The notes under the pieces: model-generated | The model's input: only the letters and a program-made list of their open reading frames with translations | Told to the model about the DNA's origin: nothing | The model's database searches: none | Assembly: GCF_014642675.1 (NCBI RefSeq) | Contig: NZ_BMIS01000010.1 | Location: 4,253-68,252 of the forward strand | Origin: Nesterenkonia cremea | GTDB lineage: Bacteria > Actinomycetota > Actinomycetes > Actinomycetales > Micrococcaceae | Reading direction: 5' to 3' | Length of the DNA: 64,000 bases | In this document: positions 19,262 through 29,344 of the stretch, one piece after another | Layout: the number at the start of each line of letters is the position of its first letter | How positions within the stretch are numbered: position 1 is the stretch's first letter | Position numbers and translations under genes: made by a program

Positions 19262-20938
19262 TCAGCGTGTGGAGGAATCCTCGCCGGCGTCGGGACCCTC
19301 ATCCTCTGTGGGATCCTCCAGCGGGGCCTGCTCATCGCCCTGCTCCTGCGCCTCTGCGTGCGCCTCAGCCTCGGCCAGCTCGTCGGCCTCCGCCTCCGCG
19401 GCCTCATGCTCGTCGGCGTCGGAGACGTGGTCGGACTGGTCGCTGGGCTCCACCATCGGCAGGCGCACCACCATCGTGGCCCCGCCGCCCTCGGTCTCCC
19501 GATGCCGGATGGTGCCGTCATGCTGGGCGGCGATGGCCGCGCAGATCGCCAGCCCCAGGCCAGTGCCTCCGGTCTCGCGGTCGCGGGCCTTATCGGCGCG
19601 GTAGAAGCGCTGGAAGATCTTCTCGGCGTCGTCCTCCGGGATGCCTTCGCCGTGGTCGCGGACCTCCAATACGGAGTCCGGACGGCCCTCGATGAGAGAG
19701 CTGGTGCCCACTGCGAGGTCGATCGGCGTGCCCTCCGGGGTGTAGCGCAGCGCATTGGTGACCAGGTTGGTCACGATCTGGCGGATCTTGCCCTCATCGC
19801 CCACGGTGGGGGCCGGCCGGGGGCTTCCGCCGTCGAGTCCGATCACCCGCACCTCGCGGTCCGGGGCGTTGACGCTCATATCCATGGCGGTGTCATGGGC
19901 GATCAGGTTCAGGTCCACCGGGGCCAGCTGCAGCGGCCGCTGCTCATCCAGGCGGGCCAGGGTGAGCATGTCCTCCACGAGGTTGCCCATCCGTTTGGCC
20001 TCGGACTCGATGCGGTCCATGGCCGTGCTCACGGCCTCCGGGTTGTCGCTCACGCCGCCCTGGCGGTACAGCTCGGCGAAGCCGCGGACGGTCACCAGCG
20101 GGGTGCGCAGCTCATGGGAGGCGTCCTGGATGAACCGGCGCATCTTCTGCTCGGAGGCCTCCTTCTCGGAGAAGGCCTGCTCGATATGCTCCAGCATCAC
20201 GTTCAGCGAGGAGGAGAGTCGGCCGATCTCCGTCTCCGGGGGAGCGGAGGTCTCCACGCGCTGGGAGAAGTCGCCGCCGGCGATCTGCCCGGCGGTCTTC
20301 TCCACGCGGAACAGCGGGCGGAAGGCGCGGGTCACCACGGCATAGGCGATGGTGGAGGCGCCCAATGTGGCCAGCAGGCCGATGGTGGCCACCAGGAAGG
20401 TGGCGCGCTCCACCGAGGTCTCCACCTGCTCCATGGGCAGGGCGATGACCAGCGATCCCTCACCGGACTCCAGTCGATAGACCTGGGCCCGCCATCCGCG
20501 GGAGTTCTCCTCGGTGCCGGGGACGTCGAAGGATTCGCCGGCCCGCTCCATAGCCTCATCAGCCGGGATCGGCTCGATATCCGGCAGGTCCTGGCCCTCG
20601 AACTGGAAGTGGGTGGCCCGCAGGCCGCCGTCATCGTCCTGGGAGGGGTGGCCGTCGTTGTCCAGGATGACGCCGTAGAAGCGCACGATGGCCAGCTCGT
20701 TGCCATAGTCCTCCACCGGCTGACGCTGGGTCAGATAGATGGAGACGTTGTTGCGGTTGGTGATCAGGTCCTCATCCAGGTTCCTGATCAGCTCCTGCCG
20801 GAACAGCGAGGCGGAGACGAAGGTGGTGACCGCCAGGGTCAGCAGCAGCAGCCCGGCGATGATCACCACCAGCTGGGTGCGGAGGCTGGACCCTCTCCAC
20901 ACGCGGGAGAGGGCGAGGAACGGGCGAAAGCTCATCAC
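19262..20938 (-). CDS. Two-component sensor histidine kinase
   Basis: 558 residues. The first transmembrane helix is at about 17-40, then an extracellular sensor region (about 41-170), a second transmembrane helix, and HAMP (FRPLFRVEKTAGQIAGGDFS). The HisKA box DASHELRTPLVTVRGFAELY carries the phosphorylated His. HATPase N, G1 and G2 boxes follow (NLVTNALRYTPEGTP, VRDHGEGIPEDD, GTGLGLAICAAI). The C-terminal 60 residues are an acidic disordered tail. It resembles the MprB/TrcS group of actinobacteria. It lies downstream of its response regulator (81-bp gap), so the order is regulator then kinase. The signal is unknown. Confidence 0.93.
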   Translation of the reverse strand: MMSFRPFLALSRVWRGSSLRTQLVVIIAGLLLLTLAVTTFVSASLFRQELIRNLDEDLITNRNNVSIYLTQRQPVEDYGNELAIVRFYGVILDNDGHPSQDDDGGLRATHFQFEGQDLPDIEPIPADEAMERAGESFDVPGTEENSRGWRAQVYRLESGEGSLVIALPMEQVETSVERATFLVATIGLLATLGASTIAYAVVTRAFRPLFRVEKTAGQIAGGDFSQRVETSAPPETEIGRLSSSLNVMLEHIEQAFSEKEASEQKMRRFIQDASHELRTPLVTVRGFAELYRQGGVSDNPEAVSTAMDRIESEAKRMGNLVEDMLTLARLDEQRPLQLAPVDLNLIAHDTAMDMSVNAPDREVRVIGLDGGSPRPAPTVGDEGKIRQIVTNLVTNALRYTPEGTPIDLAVGTSSLIEGRPDSVLEVRDHGEGIPEDDAEKIFQRFYRADKARDRETGGTGLGLAICAAIAAQHDGTIRHRETEGGGATMVVRLPMVEPSDQSDHVSDADEHEAAEAEADELAEAEAHAEAQEQGDEQAPLEDPTEDEGPDAGEDSSTR

Positions 20939-21019
20939 ACCCAGGATACGGCGCTCAGCATGCCCGCAGCAGAGACGGTGTCATCGCAGCGCGGCCGTGC
21001 TGGGCGGAGCACTGTGGCC

Positions 21020-21748
21020 TCAGAGGCCCTGGGTGCGCTGGCGGCGCTCCCAGGTCTGCAGCACGTAGCCCACGCCGCGCTTGGTCTGGATCATCGGAGC
21101 GCCCTCGGCGCCGGAGTCGATCTTCCGGCGCAGGTAGGAGATGTAGGACTCCACGATGGAGGCGTCCCCGTTGAAGTTGTACTCCCAGACATGGTCGAGG
21201 ATCTGCTGCTTCGACAGCACCCGGTTGGGGTTCATCATCAGGTAGCGCAGCAGCTTGAACTCAGTGGGAGAGAGGTCGATGACATCGCCGTCGCGGCGGA
21301 CCTCGTGGGCGTCGTCGTCGATCTCCAGGTTGTCGAGCCGCACCACGGCGTCCTCGTCCTCATAGGGCGCCGTGCGGCGCAGGACAGCCTTGATGCGGGC
21401 CACGACCTCGTCCAGGGAGAAGGGCTTGGTCACATAGTCGTCGCCGCCCACCGTGAGCCCGGTGATCTTGTCCTCCGTGTCATCCCGGGCGGTGAGGAAG
21501 AGCACCGGGAAATGCTTGCCGGCGGCCCGCAGCTTCCGGGTCACGGAGAAGCCGTCCATATCGGGCAGCATCACGTCGAGCACCGCCAGGTCCGGCTGGA
21601 ACGTCTCAGCGGTGTCCAGGGCCTCGCGGCCGTTGGAGGCTGCGGCGACCTCGAATCCTGCGAAGCGCAGGGAGGTGGCCAGCAGTTCACGGATATTGGG
21701 CTCGTCGTCGACGACGAGCAGCTTTGCTTCCGGAGTCTTGTCAGTCAC
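21020..21748 (-). CDS. OmpR/PhoB-type response regulator
   Basis: 242 residues from a GTG at 21748. The receiver domain has Asp14-Asp15, the phosphoacceptor Asp58 in LAVLDVMLPDMDGF and the conserved Lys in YVTKPF. A winged-helix Trans_reg_C domain (VIDLSPTEFKLLRYL, VSYI..RRKID and an RGVGYVL ending) follows. The longer open frame begins at a TTG in what looks like the ribosome-binding site (GGGAGGG), so the GTG was preferred, even though its spacing of 13 nt is long. It resembles TrcR/TcrA of mycobacteria. It is paired with the downstream histidine kinase. Confidence 0.92.
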   Translation of the reverse strand: MTDKTPEAKLLVVDDEPNIRELLATSLRFAGFEVAAASNGREALDTAETFQPDLAVLDVMLPDMDGFSVTRKLRAAGKHFPVLFLTARDDTEDKITGLTVGGDDYVTKPFSLDEVVARIKAVLRRTAPYEDEDAVVRLDNLEIDDDAHEVRRDGDVIDLSPTEFKLLRYLMMNPNRVLSKQQILDHVWEYNFNGDASIVESYISYLRRKIDSGAEGAPMIQTKRGVGYVLQTWERRQRTQGL

Positions 21749-21858
21749 GGCGTCCAGTGTCCCTCCCAATTCTGGGAGTTTCCTGGACGGATGCTCTTCA
21801 TATGGTGGGCTGACTCGGGATGCCCCAGCTCAGCCGGAGATCAGACTGTCGAATAAGT

Positions 21859-21885
21859 TCTGACCCTCAGAGTGTGAGGTTCAGA
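21859..21885 (-). terminator. Candidate terminator at the end of the helicase operon
   Basis: An 11-bp stem with one mismatch (21859-21869 with 21875-21885) overlaps the stop codon of the XPB-type helicase gene. On the minus strand it leads into ACTTATTCG. The T run is weak. Confidence 0.4.
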
Positions 21886-23557
21886 CGATGTCCTCATCGC
21901 TGAGGATCGTATAGCCGTACCCCTGCTCCGAGAGAAAGCGCTGACGCTTGGCGGCGTAGTCCATATCCACCGTGTCCCGGGTGACCACGCTGTAGAAGTG
22001 GGCGCGCTTCTGCTCAGCCTCCGTATCCGGGCGCAGCAGCCGGCCCAGCCGCTGGGCCTCCTCCTGCCGGGAGCCGAAGGTCCCGGAGACCTGGATGGCC
22101 ACCGAGGCCTGCGGCAGGTCGATGGAGAAGTTCGCGATCTTCGAGACCACCAGCACATCCAGCTCCCCGCGGCGGAACCGGTCGAAGTGCTCCTGACGCT
22201 TGGCGGTGGAGGTCTGCCCGGTCAGCACCGGGGCCTCCAGGGCCTCGCCGATGCGCTCCAGCTGCTCCACGAACTGGCCGATCACCAGGATCTGCTCGCC
22301 CTTGGCCTCATCATGTTCATGGCGATGCCGCGCCACCAGACGCTTCACGACGTCGTCCTTCACCTCCGAGCCCGCGGCCAGCCGGTGCTTCTCCCGGTCC
22401 GGGGCGGCGGCATACTCCATCCGCGCCCCGCGCGGCAGATCGGTGCGCACCTCGATGCACTGGGCCGGGGCGATCCAGCCCTGGGCCTCCATCTGCTTCC
22501 ACGGAGTGTCGAAGCGCTTGGGGCCGATGAGCGAGAACACCTCGCGCTCGCGGCCGTCCTCGCGCACCAGCGTGGCGGTCAGGCCCAGTCGGCGTCGGGC
22601 CTGGAGGTCTGCGGTCATCCGGAAGACCGGGGCCGGCAGCAGATGGACCTCGTCATAGATGATCAGGCCCCAATCGTGCTCGTTGAGCAGGTCCAGATGC
22701 GGGTAGAGCTCCCCGCGCTTGACCGCCAGCACCTGATAGGTGGCGATGGTGACCGGGCGGACCTCCTTGCGGTCCCCGGAGTACTCCCCGATCTCCTCCT
22801 CGGTCAGCGAGGTCCGGCGCAGCAGTTCCGCCTTCCACTGCCGGGCCGAGACGGTGGAGTTCACCAGGATCAGCGTGATCGTGGCGCTGGTGGCCATCAC
22901 TCCGGCACCCACCAGCGTCTTGCCCGCGCCGCAGGGCAGCACCACGACGCCGGACCCGGAGGCCCAGAAGGTGTCCACCGCCTGCTTCTGGTACTCACGC
23001 AGGCTCCAGTCCTGCTGATCCAGATCGATGCGGTGCGGGGTGCCGTCCACATAGCCGGCCAGATCCTCGGCGGGCCAGCCCAGCTTCACCAGTTCCTGCT
23101 TCAGCTCCCCGCGGGCCTGACCGTGGACGGCCACTGTGCGCTCATCCAGCTGCGGGCCCAGCAGCGCAGCGATGGTCTTGGTGTGCAGGATCTCCTCCAG
23201 CACAGCCTCTTCGTCCTCGGTCTCAGCGGTGCGCAGCACCAGCCCGTGGACCTCATCCTTCTCCAGGCGCAGGCGGCCGTAGCGGCTCATCGTGTCCGCG
23301 ATGTCGATCAGCAGCGCGTTCGGCACCGGGAAGCGGGAGAGGTTCAGCAGGGTGTCCACCACATACTCGGCGTCGAAACCCGCCGCCCGGGCGTTCCACA
23401 GCCCCAGCGGAGTGATCCGGTAGGTGTGCACATGCTCCGGGGCCCGCTCCAGATCGGCGAAGGCGGCCACGGCCCGGCGCGCGGCATCGGCCTGCTCGTG
23501 GTCCACCTCCAGCAGCACAGTCTTATCGGACTGGACGATCAGCGGTCCGTTGTTCAT
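21881..23557 (-). CDS. XPB/Rad25-type DNA repair helicase
   Basis: 558 residues. An N-terminal damage-recognition-like region (about 1-190) precedes an SF2 helicase core. Walker A is LPCGAGKTLVGAGVM. The DEVH box is in IIYDEVHLLPAPVF, motif III is GLTATLVREDGRE, and the C-terminal motifs end with SGTFGSRQEEAQRLGRLLRP. Bacterial XPB homologues unwind DNA 3' to 5' and are common in actinobacteria. It is the last gene of an operon: the upstream helicase-associated gene overlaps it by 4 nt. Function in excision repair or transcription is inferred from the family. Confidence 0.93.
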   Translation of the reverse strand: MNNGPLIVQSDKTVLLEVDHEQADAARRAVAAFADLERAPEHVHTYRITPLGLWNARAAGFDAEYVVDTLLNLSRFPVPNALLIDIADTMSRYGRLRLEKDEVHGLVLRTAETEDEEAVLEEILHTKTIAALLGPQLDERTVAVHGQARGELKQELVKLGWPAEDLAGYVDGTPHRIDLDQQDWSLREYQKQAVDTFWASGSGVVVLPCGAGKTLVGAGVMATSATITLILVNSTVSARQWKAELLRRTSLTEEEIGEYSGDRKEVRPVTIATYQVLAVKRGELYPHLDLLNEHDWGLIIYDEVHLLPAPVFRMTADLQARRRLGLTATLVREDGREREVFSLIGPKRFDTPWKQMEAQGWIAPAQCIEVRTDLPRGARMEYAAAPDREKHRLAAGSEVKDDVVKRLVARHRHEHDEAKGEQILVIGQFVEQLERIGEALEAPVLTGQTSTAKRQEHFDRFRRGELDVLVVSKIANFSIDLPQASVAIQVSGTFGSRQEEAQRLGRLLRPDTEAEQKRAHFYSVVTRDTVDMDYAAKRQRFLSEQGYGYTILSDEDIV

Positions 23558-25698
23558 GCCGAGCTGGACTCCTTCTCCGTGACGGCGGTGATGCGGTGGA
23601 TCAGCAGCAGGGACTCTTCCTCTCGGTCCTCATGGCGCAGACGCAGCCGGCCGGCGTTCATGGCCGTGGGCACTCCGACCGCAGTGTGCTCGGTGCCGCC
23701 GCTGCCCGCCCGGGTGATCCGGACGGTGCGACGCCGGCGGATGGCCTCGCGCAGCGTGCCCACCACATCAGCGCCGGCCAGGGCCGAGTCATTCCCCAGC
23801 TCCGAGACCTTGGTGCCGGTCCCGCCGGAACGCAGGGCGGTCAGGGCGCGGTCGATCACCTCTGGATTCCGCGCCAGCATCTGTGGGGTCACCGTGCGCA
23901 CCGGGGACTGCTGCCAGGGCGAGGCGGTCAGCTGCCAGGCCGCCGCCGCGGCCGGCGATGAGCCCGGGCTGTCGGCGGCCGTCATCCGCACCGCGCTGTT
24001 CGCGGCGGCGCCTGTCGAGGCGGGTGGCGCGCTCGCCGTGGTCTGCGCGGCAGGGGCGGGGGCGCCGTCGGGATGTGAGGTGCGGACCCCGGCCCGGCGC
24101 AGAGCACTGCGCAGCTGCTCCGCCGAGGCCTCGCAGACCAGGACCTCCCCGCTGAGATGCTCCAGACCCAGGCTGCTCAGCTCCGGCTGGGCCAGCAGGG
24201 CCGCGCGCAGCTGCGGATCCGGCTCCACGATCCAGGCCCCTGCGGAGCCCATGCGCACGCTGGGTGTGGTGCGGACGGCGTCGTCGATCAGAGTGCTCAG
24301 CGGAGAGGGCATCTCACTGAGGCTGTGCTGGGTGAGGAACTCGCGGATTCCCTCGGGGCTCCAGCCGCACTCGAGGGCGCCGCGCAGGGTCTCGGCGCTG
24401 AAGCGGTAGGTGGGCACGTCGCCGCGGGTCTCCTTGGCGGCCAGCTGACCAAGCGCCTGGGCGGTGCCGGGGGAGAGGGTGCCGGTGGCCACCGCGGTCA
24501 GATCTGACTGCAGATGCACCGTCTCCACCAGCGGCGGCAGGGCCGCTTCCAGATGTGAGCTCAACGACGACGGCGGTTCCCCGGCGGCCAGCAGATCGGC
24601 ATCCTCGACGACGGCGCGGCCGGCGGCGCTCAGCGCGCCCATGGCCAGCAGACCCAGACGCTCAGCCTCCCGGACCATGGGCAGCAGCACATGCCGGGTG
24701 CGGGCGGTCAGCAGCGGTCGGTCCCAGGCCAGCTGCTCCAGCAGGGGGCCGGAGAAGGTCTCCGGGCCGGGCTCGGCGTCGTCGGGCCAGTCCAGGGTGT
24801 AGAGCTCAGCGGGCTTAGGCCCGGTCAGCGCCTCAGCGGTGCGCAGCAGCCGGTCGCGGAGGGCCGGGGCGTCGCCGCGTTGGCGTTCCGGAGTCAGCAC
24901 CGGGGCCAGCCGGGCCGAAGGGTGCGGGCCGCGCAGCAGCAGCGGAGAGCGTGGGGCCAGCAGCCAGCCGGAGACCAGCAGCTGCAGACGGTGATGGCGG
25001 CCGGCACGGTGCCACTGGGCGGCCAGACGGGTGGGAGCCCAATGGCCGGAGTCGGCGTCGGGCTCGATCAGCCCGGCCGCGGCGGACAGCTCGACCAGCC
25101 AGCCGGTCTCACCCACCTCAGGGTCCTTCGGGGAGCTGGCCCCGCTGCGGGCCGAGGTGATGCGCTTGAGCTCACGCATTCCCACCCCGCCGGTGCGCAG
25201 CGTGGCCGCCGGGCTCTCCTCCAGAGTGGTCAGGAGATCCTCCACCTCGCTCAGCAGCTCCGAGATCGCCGCCAGAGAGGCGTTCTCCACCAGTGCGGAC
25301 ATCACCGGCTTCGCACCCGGCCGCGGTGGGGCCGGCGGCCCGGCCGGGACGTTCTCCAGGACATGGGGGAGATTGGCCGGAAGGGCAGGTTCGCCGGCGA
25401 CCTCCAGCAGGACGCCCGCCCGCTCCAGAGCGGCGGCGGCCTCAGGAGCCGCCTGGGCGGAGTAGGGCTCTCCACGGTTCAGCGCCTGGAGCAGATGCAG
25501 CGTGCCGGCGTCGAGATGCTGGACCAGATGCCGCAGGCTCATCTCCGACTGGGCACGGGCGGCCAGGCTGGTCATATCCGCCGGGGCAGGGTTCAGCAGA
25601 TCCGGGCGGACCCGCAGCAGTGCGGCCAGGCCGGCGTCGTCCAGCTGCGCGCAGTGCGCGCTCAGCTCAGTGAGCCCGAAGGTGGTGGTGCCGCTCAT
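23554..25698 (-). CDS. Helicase-associated protein with C-terminal Helicase_C_3 domain
   Basis: 714 residues. It is the conserved actinobacterial partner encoded next to XPB helicase. The N-terminal half is helical and Leu/Ala-rich, with an Ala/Pro/Thr linker around residues 560-600. The C-terminal part (AWQLTASPWQQSPVRTVTPQ to the end) is the Helicase_C_3-like segment. No ATPase motif is visible, so it is not itself a helicase. The ATG at 25698 was chosen because it overlaps the stop of the small membrane gene upstream (ATGA) and leads directly into a conserved-looking start. A role assisting XPB is inferred from constant neighbourhood. Confidence 0.8.
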   Translation of the reverse strand: MSGTTTFGLTELSAHCAQLDDAGLAALLRVRPDLLNPAPADMTSLAARAQSEMSLRHLVQHLDAGTLHLLQALNRGEPYSAQAAPEAAAALERAGVLLEVAGEPALPANLPHVLENVPAGPPAPPRPGAKPVMSALVENASLAAISELLSEVEDLLTTLEESPAATLRTGGVGMRELKRITSARSGASSPKDPEVGETGWLVELSAAAGLIEPDADSGHWAPTRLAAQWHRAGRHHRLQLLVSGWLLAPRSPLLLRGPHPSARLAPVLTPERQRGDAPALRDRLLRTAEALTGPKPAELYTLDWPDDAEPGPETFSGPLLEQLAWDRPLLTARTRHVLLPMVREAERLGLLAMGALSAAGRAVVEDADLLAAGEPPSSLSSHLEAALPPLVETVHLQSDLTAVATGTLSPGTAQALGQLAAKETRGDVPTYRFSAETLRGALECGWSPEGIREFLTQHSLSEMPSPLSTLIDDAVRTTPSVRMGSAGAWIVEPDPQLRAALLAQPELSSLGLEHLSGEVLVCEASAEQLRSALRRAGVRTSHPDGAPAPAAQTTASAPPASTGAAANSAVRMTAADSPGSSPAAAAAWQLTASPWQQSPVRTVTPQMLARNPEVIDRALTALRSGGTGTKVSELGNDSALAGADVVGTLREAIRRRRTVRITRAGSGGTEHTAVGVPTAMNAGRLRLRHEDREEESLLLIHRITAVTEKESSSA

Positions 25699-25919
25699 CC
25701 AAGGGCGGTGCGGCGACGGCGGCGCCGGCTCATCGCCATCAGCATGTAGACGATCATCAGCGTGAAGCCCACCGGGAAGCCCCACAGCGCAGTGAAATAG
25801 AGGCTCGGATGCGGATCGGCTCCAGCGAAGTAGAGCCCCAAGATCGCCAGCAGGGCCAGGAAGGAGGCCGCAGTGATGGCCACACCGGCCAGGAGCATCG
25901 CACGGGCAGAACGGGACAT
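25695..25919 (-). CDS. Small two-TM membrane protein at the head of the XPB operon
   Basis: 74 residues, beginning MSRSARAMLLAGVAITAASF. Two transmembrane helices (about 7-29 and 39-62) are followed by a basic RRRRR tail, which puts the C-terminus in the cytoplasm. I do not recognise a function. The ATG at 25919 has no Shine-Dalgarno, but TAGAAT on the minus strand (25927-25932) ends 7 nt upstream, so the transcript is probably leaderless. Its stop overlaps the start of the helicase-associated gene by 4 nt, so it heads a three-gene coupled operon. Longer upstream extensions are not supported. Confidence 0.7.
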   Translation of the reverse strand: MSRSARAMLLAGVAITAASFLALLAILGLYFAGADPHPSLYFTALWGFPVGFTLMIVYMLMAMSRRRRRRTALG

Positions 25920-26022
25920 AGCACCGATTCTATCCCTGACGCGCCACAGCGGTAGTCTTAGAGGCCCATCATCATCCCCCGCCGCCCTGGCGGGAGACCG
26001 ACCAGAACGAGGTAGAACGAAC

Positions 26023-26403
26023 GTGCCGACCGGAAAAGTGAAGTGGTTCGACGCCGATAAGGGCTTCGGATTCCTGACCTCCGACGACGGGCAGGAAGTG
26101 TTCCTGCACTCCTCGGCCCTGCCCTCCGGTGTCACCGTCAAGGCGGGGACCCGGATGGAGTACGGCATCGCCGACGGCCGTCGCGGCAAACAGGCCCTCT
26201 CGGTCCGAGTCCTCGACAGGGGCCCCTCCGTGGCGCGCGCCAAGCGCACCCCCGCAGAAGATATGGCCACCCTGGTCCAAGACCTGGTGACCCTCCTCGA
26301 CAACACCACCGGCCAGCTCCGCAACGGCCATTACCCCCAGTCCGCGCAGTCGAAGAAGATCGCCGCGATGCTCCGCCGCGTCGCCGACGACTTCGACGCC
26401 TGA
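26023..26403 (+). CDS. Cold-shock domain protein with C-terminal extension
   Basis: 126 residues. The first 65 are a cold-shock OB fold with RNP1 (KGFGFLT) and RNP2-like VFLHSSAL, which bind single-stranded nucleic acid. The last 60 are a helical extension absent from CspA-type proteins, ending RRVADDFDA. The start is GTG 26023 with GAGG about 10 nt upstream. The longer open frame to 25873 overlaps the divergent operon and is unlikely. It is followed 16 nt later by a DUF3027 gene, a recurrent pairing in actinobacteria. It is distinct from the short CspA at 46868. Confidence 0.88.
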   Translation: MPTGKVKWFDADKGFGFLTSDDGQEVFLHSSALPSGVTVKAGTRMEYGIADGRRGKQALSVRVLDRGPSVARAKRTPAEDMATLVQDLVTLLDNTTGQLRNGHYPQSAQSKKIAAMLRRVADDFDA

Positions 26404-26419
26404 GCGCCGAAGGAACACC

Positions 26420-26779
26420 ATGCCCAAGCCCAAGAAGGACGCCGTCCTCGCCGAAGCCACTCAGCTGGCGCTGGACGCGCTGAAGGAGATCGCGCCGATC
26501 GAACAGATCGGACCGCATGTGTCCGCCGTCCCGGAGGAGGACCGGCTGCTGACCCACCGGTTCGCCGCCGATAAGCCCGGGTACCGCGGCTGGGAGTGGT
26601 ACGTGACCGTGGCACGCGCCCCGCGCACCAAGAAGGTCACCGTCTGCGAGCTGGGCCTGCTGCCCGGCGAGGACTCGCTGCTGGCCCCCAAATGGATCCC
26701 CTGGGCCGAGCGGATGAACGAGAAGGAGAAGGAGAAGCTGGGAGACGTCGTCCCCGACGCCGAGCCGGCTTCTGCTTAG
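26420..26779 (+). CDS. DUF3027 family protein, short form
   Basis: 119 residues. The core matches DUF3027: AALDALKEIA-type start, VGPHV-like IGPHVSAV, LLTHRFAADKPGYRGWEWYV, TVARAPRTKKVTVCEL and LLAPKWIPWAERM. Function is unknown. Family members are often about twice as long, with a C-terminal half after the WIPWAER motif. Here the protein ends soon after, in an Asp/Glu/Ala tail, so it may be truncated or a natural short version. AAGGA precedes the ATG. It is probably co-transcribed with the cold-shock gene. Confidence 0.8.
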   Translation: MPKPKKDAVLAEATQLALDALKEIAPIEQIGPHVSAVPEEDRLLTHRFAADKPGYRGWEWYVTVARAPRTKKVTVCELGLLPGEDSLLAPKWIPWAERMNEKEKEKLGDVVPDAEPASA

Positions 26780-26843
26780 TTCCTGGTTCTGCCGAGTTCT
26801 TCGTCGTGCCGGGGGAGTTCAGCCGCCGGCGCCGTGAGCGGAG

Positions 26844-26908
26844 GTGTGATCAGATCAGGCCGTCATATCGCCCGATTCGGCGCTGATAACGCGCGTATCT
26901 GATCACAC
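26844..26908. repeat. 65-nt palindromic element A between the DUF3027 gene and serC
   Basis: Perfect 12-bp arms GTGTGATCAGAT (26844-26855) and ATCTGATCACAC (26897-26908) flank a 41-nt centre with partial inner pairing (ATCAGG/GCTGAT side). It lies between two convergent genes. There is no T run, so a bidirectional terminator or a dispersed palindrome are the alternatives. Confidence 0.5.
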
Positions 26909-26928
26909 ACCCGGACCTCGTGCGGGCG

Positions 26929-26987
26929 TCGATCGGCACGTCTGGGTGGGGCCGGGCGCAACCTGACGACTCATCCGTGCCGATCGA
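26929..26987. repeat. 59-nt palindromic element B between the DUF3027 gene and serC
   Basis: Perfect 12-bp arms TCGATCGGCACG (26929-26940) and CGTGCCGATCGA (26976-26987) flank a 35-nt centre. It lies 20 nt from element A. The remaining parts of the 304-bp gap (26780-26843 and 26988-27083) hold no gene or obvious signal. Confidence 0.5.
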
Positions 26988-27083
26988 TGGTGCTTCGGCC
27001 GGCAGCCATGCGCGGCTTTTGGGCAGGGCCGGAAAACGCCAGGCGCGCGAGAGACCGGGCCCTCCGACGGGCTCAAGCCACGG

Positions 27084-28236
<1,153 letters not shown>

Positions 28237-28971
28237 GTGACCGATCTTATCGATACTACGGAGATGTACCTGCGCACCATCCTCGATCTCGAGGAGGAGG
28301 GCATCGTGCCCCTGCGTGCGCGGATCGCCGAGCGCCTGGAGCACTCCGGCCCGACGGTCTCCCAGACCGTCGCCCGCATGGAGCGCGACGGTCTGCTGAA
28401 CCTGACGGAGGAGCGGCGCCTGGAGCTCACGGAGGACGGCCGTGATCTGGCCGTGCAGGTGATGCGCAAGCATCGGCTGGCCGAGCGGCTGCTCTCCGAT
28501 GTGATCGGTCTGGACTGGCCCTATATCCATGAGGAGGCCTGCCGCTGGGAGCACGTGATGTCCGAGCGGGTGGAGCGTCGTCTGGTGGAGATTCTGGACA
28601 GCCCGGTGGAGTCCCCCTACGGCAATCCGATCCCGGGGCTGGAGAAGTTGGGGCTGCCGCGCAGCGCCGACGCGGCTGCGCTGGCTCTGACAACGCTGCG
28701 CCAGGCGGCCGAGGACAGCGGCCACGGATCCGGGCGGAGGCTGTGGGTCGTGCAGCGCCTTGCTGAGTCCATCCAGGTGGAGCCTGAAGTCCTGGAGCAG
28801 CTTCTCGACGCCGGCCTGCGTCCCGGCGCTCAGGTGGAGCTCGGTGAGCTCTCCGAGGCCTATGTGACCCTGGTGGTCACCCCGGCCGAGAACGGCGAGG
28901 AGGCCGGGGCCCTGGAGGTGGAGCTGCCGTTGGAGGTCGCTCAGCACATCTTCGTGGCCGAGCAGGCCTGA
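28237..28971 (+). CDS. ideR: Iron-dependent repressor of the DtxR/IdeR family
   Basis: 244 residues. It resembles mycobacterial IdeR over the N-terminal two domains: helix-turn-helix [20 protein letters not shown], then a metal-binding and dimerisation domain. Starting at GTG 28237 puts the metal ligand Met at residue 10. The [22 protein letters not shown] segments carry the His/Glu/Cys ligands in IdeR positions (Cys102, Glu105, His106). A C-terminal SH3-like domain follows. The protein represses iron uptake genes when bound to Fe2+. No Shine-Dalgarno is present. No siderophore gene is in the window, so its regulon is elsewhere. Confidence 0.94.
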   Translation: MTDLIDTTEMYLRTILDLEEEGIVPLRARIAERLEHSGPTVSQTVARMERDGLLNLTEERRLELTEDGRDLAVQVMRKHRLAERLLSDVIGLDWPYIHEEACRWEHVMSERVERRLVEILDSPVESPYGNPIPGLEKLGLPRSADAAALALTTLRQAAEDSGHGSGRRLWVVQRLAESIQVEPEVLEQLLDAGLRPGAQVELGELSEAYVTLVVTPAENGEEAGALEVELPLEVAQHIFVAEQA

Positions 28972-29344
28972 CCGTCCTTAGGTGACATTGTCCGGCCACG
29001 GGAGCTGGAGCTGTGATTCAGCTGTGATTCAGCTGGGTCTGCGTGCCATGTGCCTCCGAAATCGGGGGAGATCGGCCCTCCAACGGCCCGTTGTGATCCT
29101 TTGTAACGAGCCGTTATCCAAGCACTGCTCGTTGAAACCGCAGGTCAGCGGCCTGCGGGGAGGACTGGGTGTCCGTGGATCACGGCTCGGTGACACGCTC
29201 CGTGATCTCAGCGTGACATTTATATCGATCCGTTATACAGTCGTATCCGTGCTCAGGACAGACATGGCGCCTGGGCTCCTCCGGTCAGGTATTGCCACCT
29301 GCCGCTGATCGGAGCCGTTCGCAATAACTACCGCATAAGGCAGG
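28972..29344 (+). other. Gene-free region with tandem repeat and three hairpins upstream of the NlpC/P60 gene
   Basis: No credible gene was found. An 11-bp tandem repeat CTGTGATTCAG lies at 29011-29021 and 29022-29032. Three perfect inverted repeats follow in series: AACGAGC/GCTCGTT (29105-29111, 29127-29133), CCGCAGG/CCTGCGG (29138-29144, 29152-29158) and GATCACGG/CCGTGATC (29178-29185, 29200-29207). TTATAC at 29233-29238 may be a -10. A small RNA or a complex promoter is possible. Confidence 0.45.
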
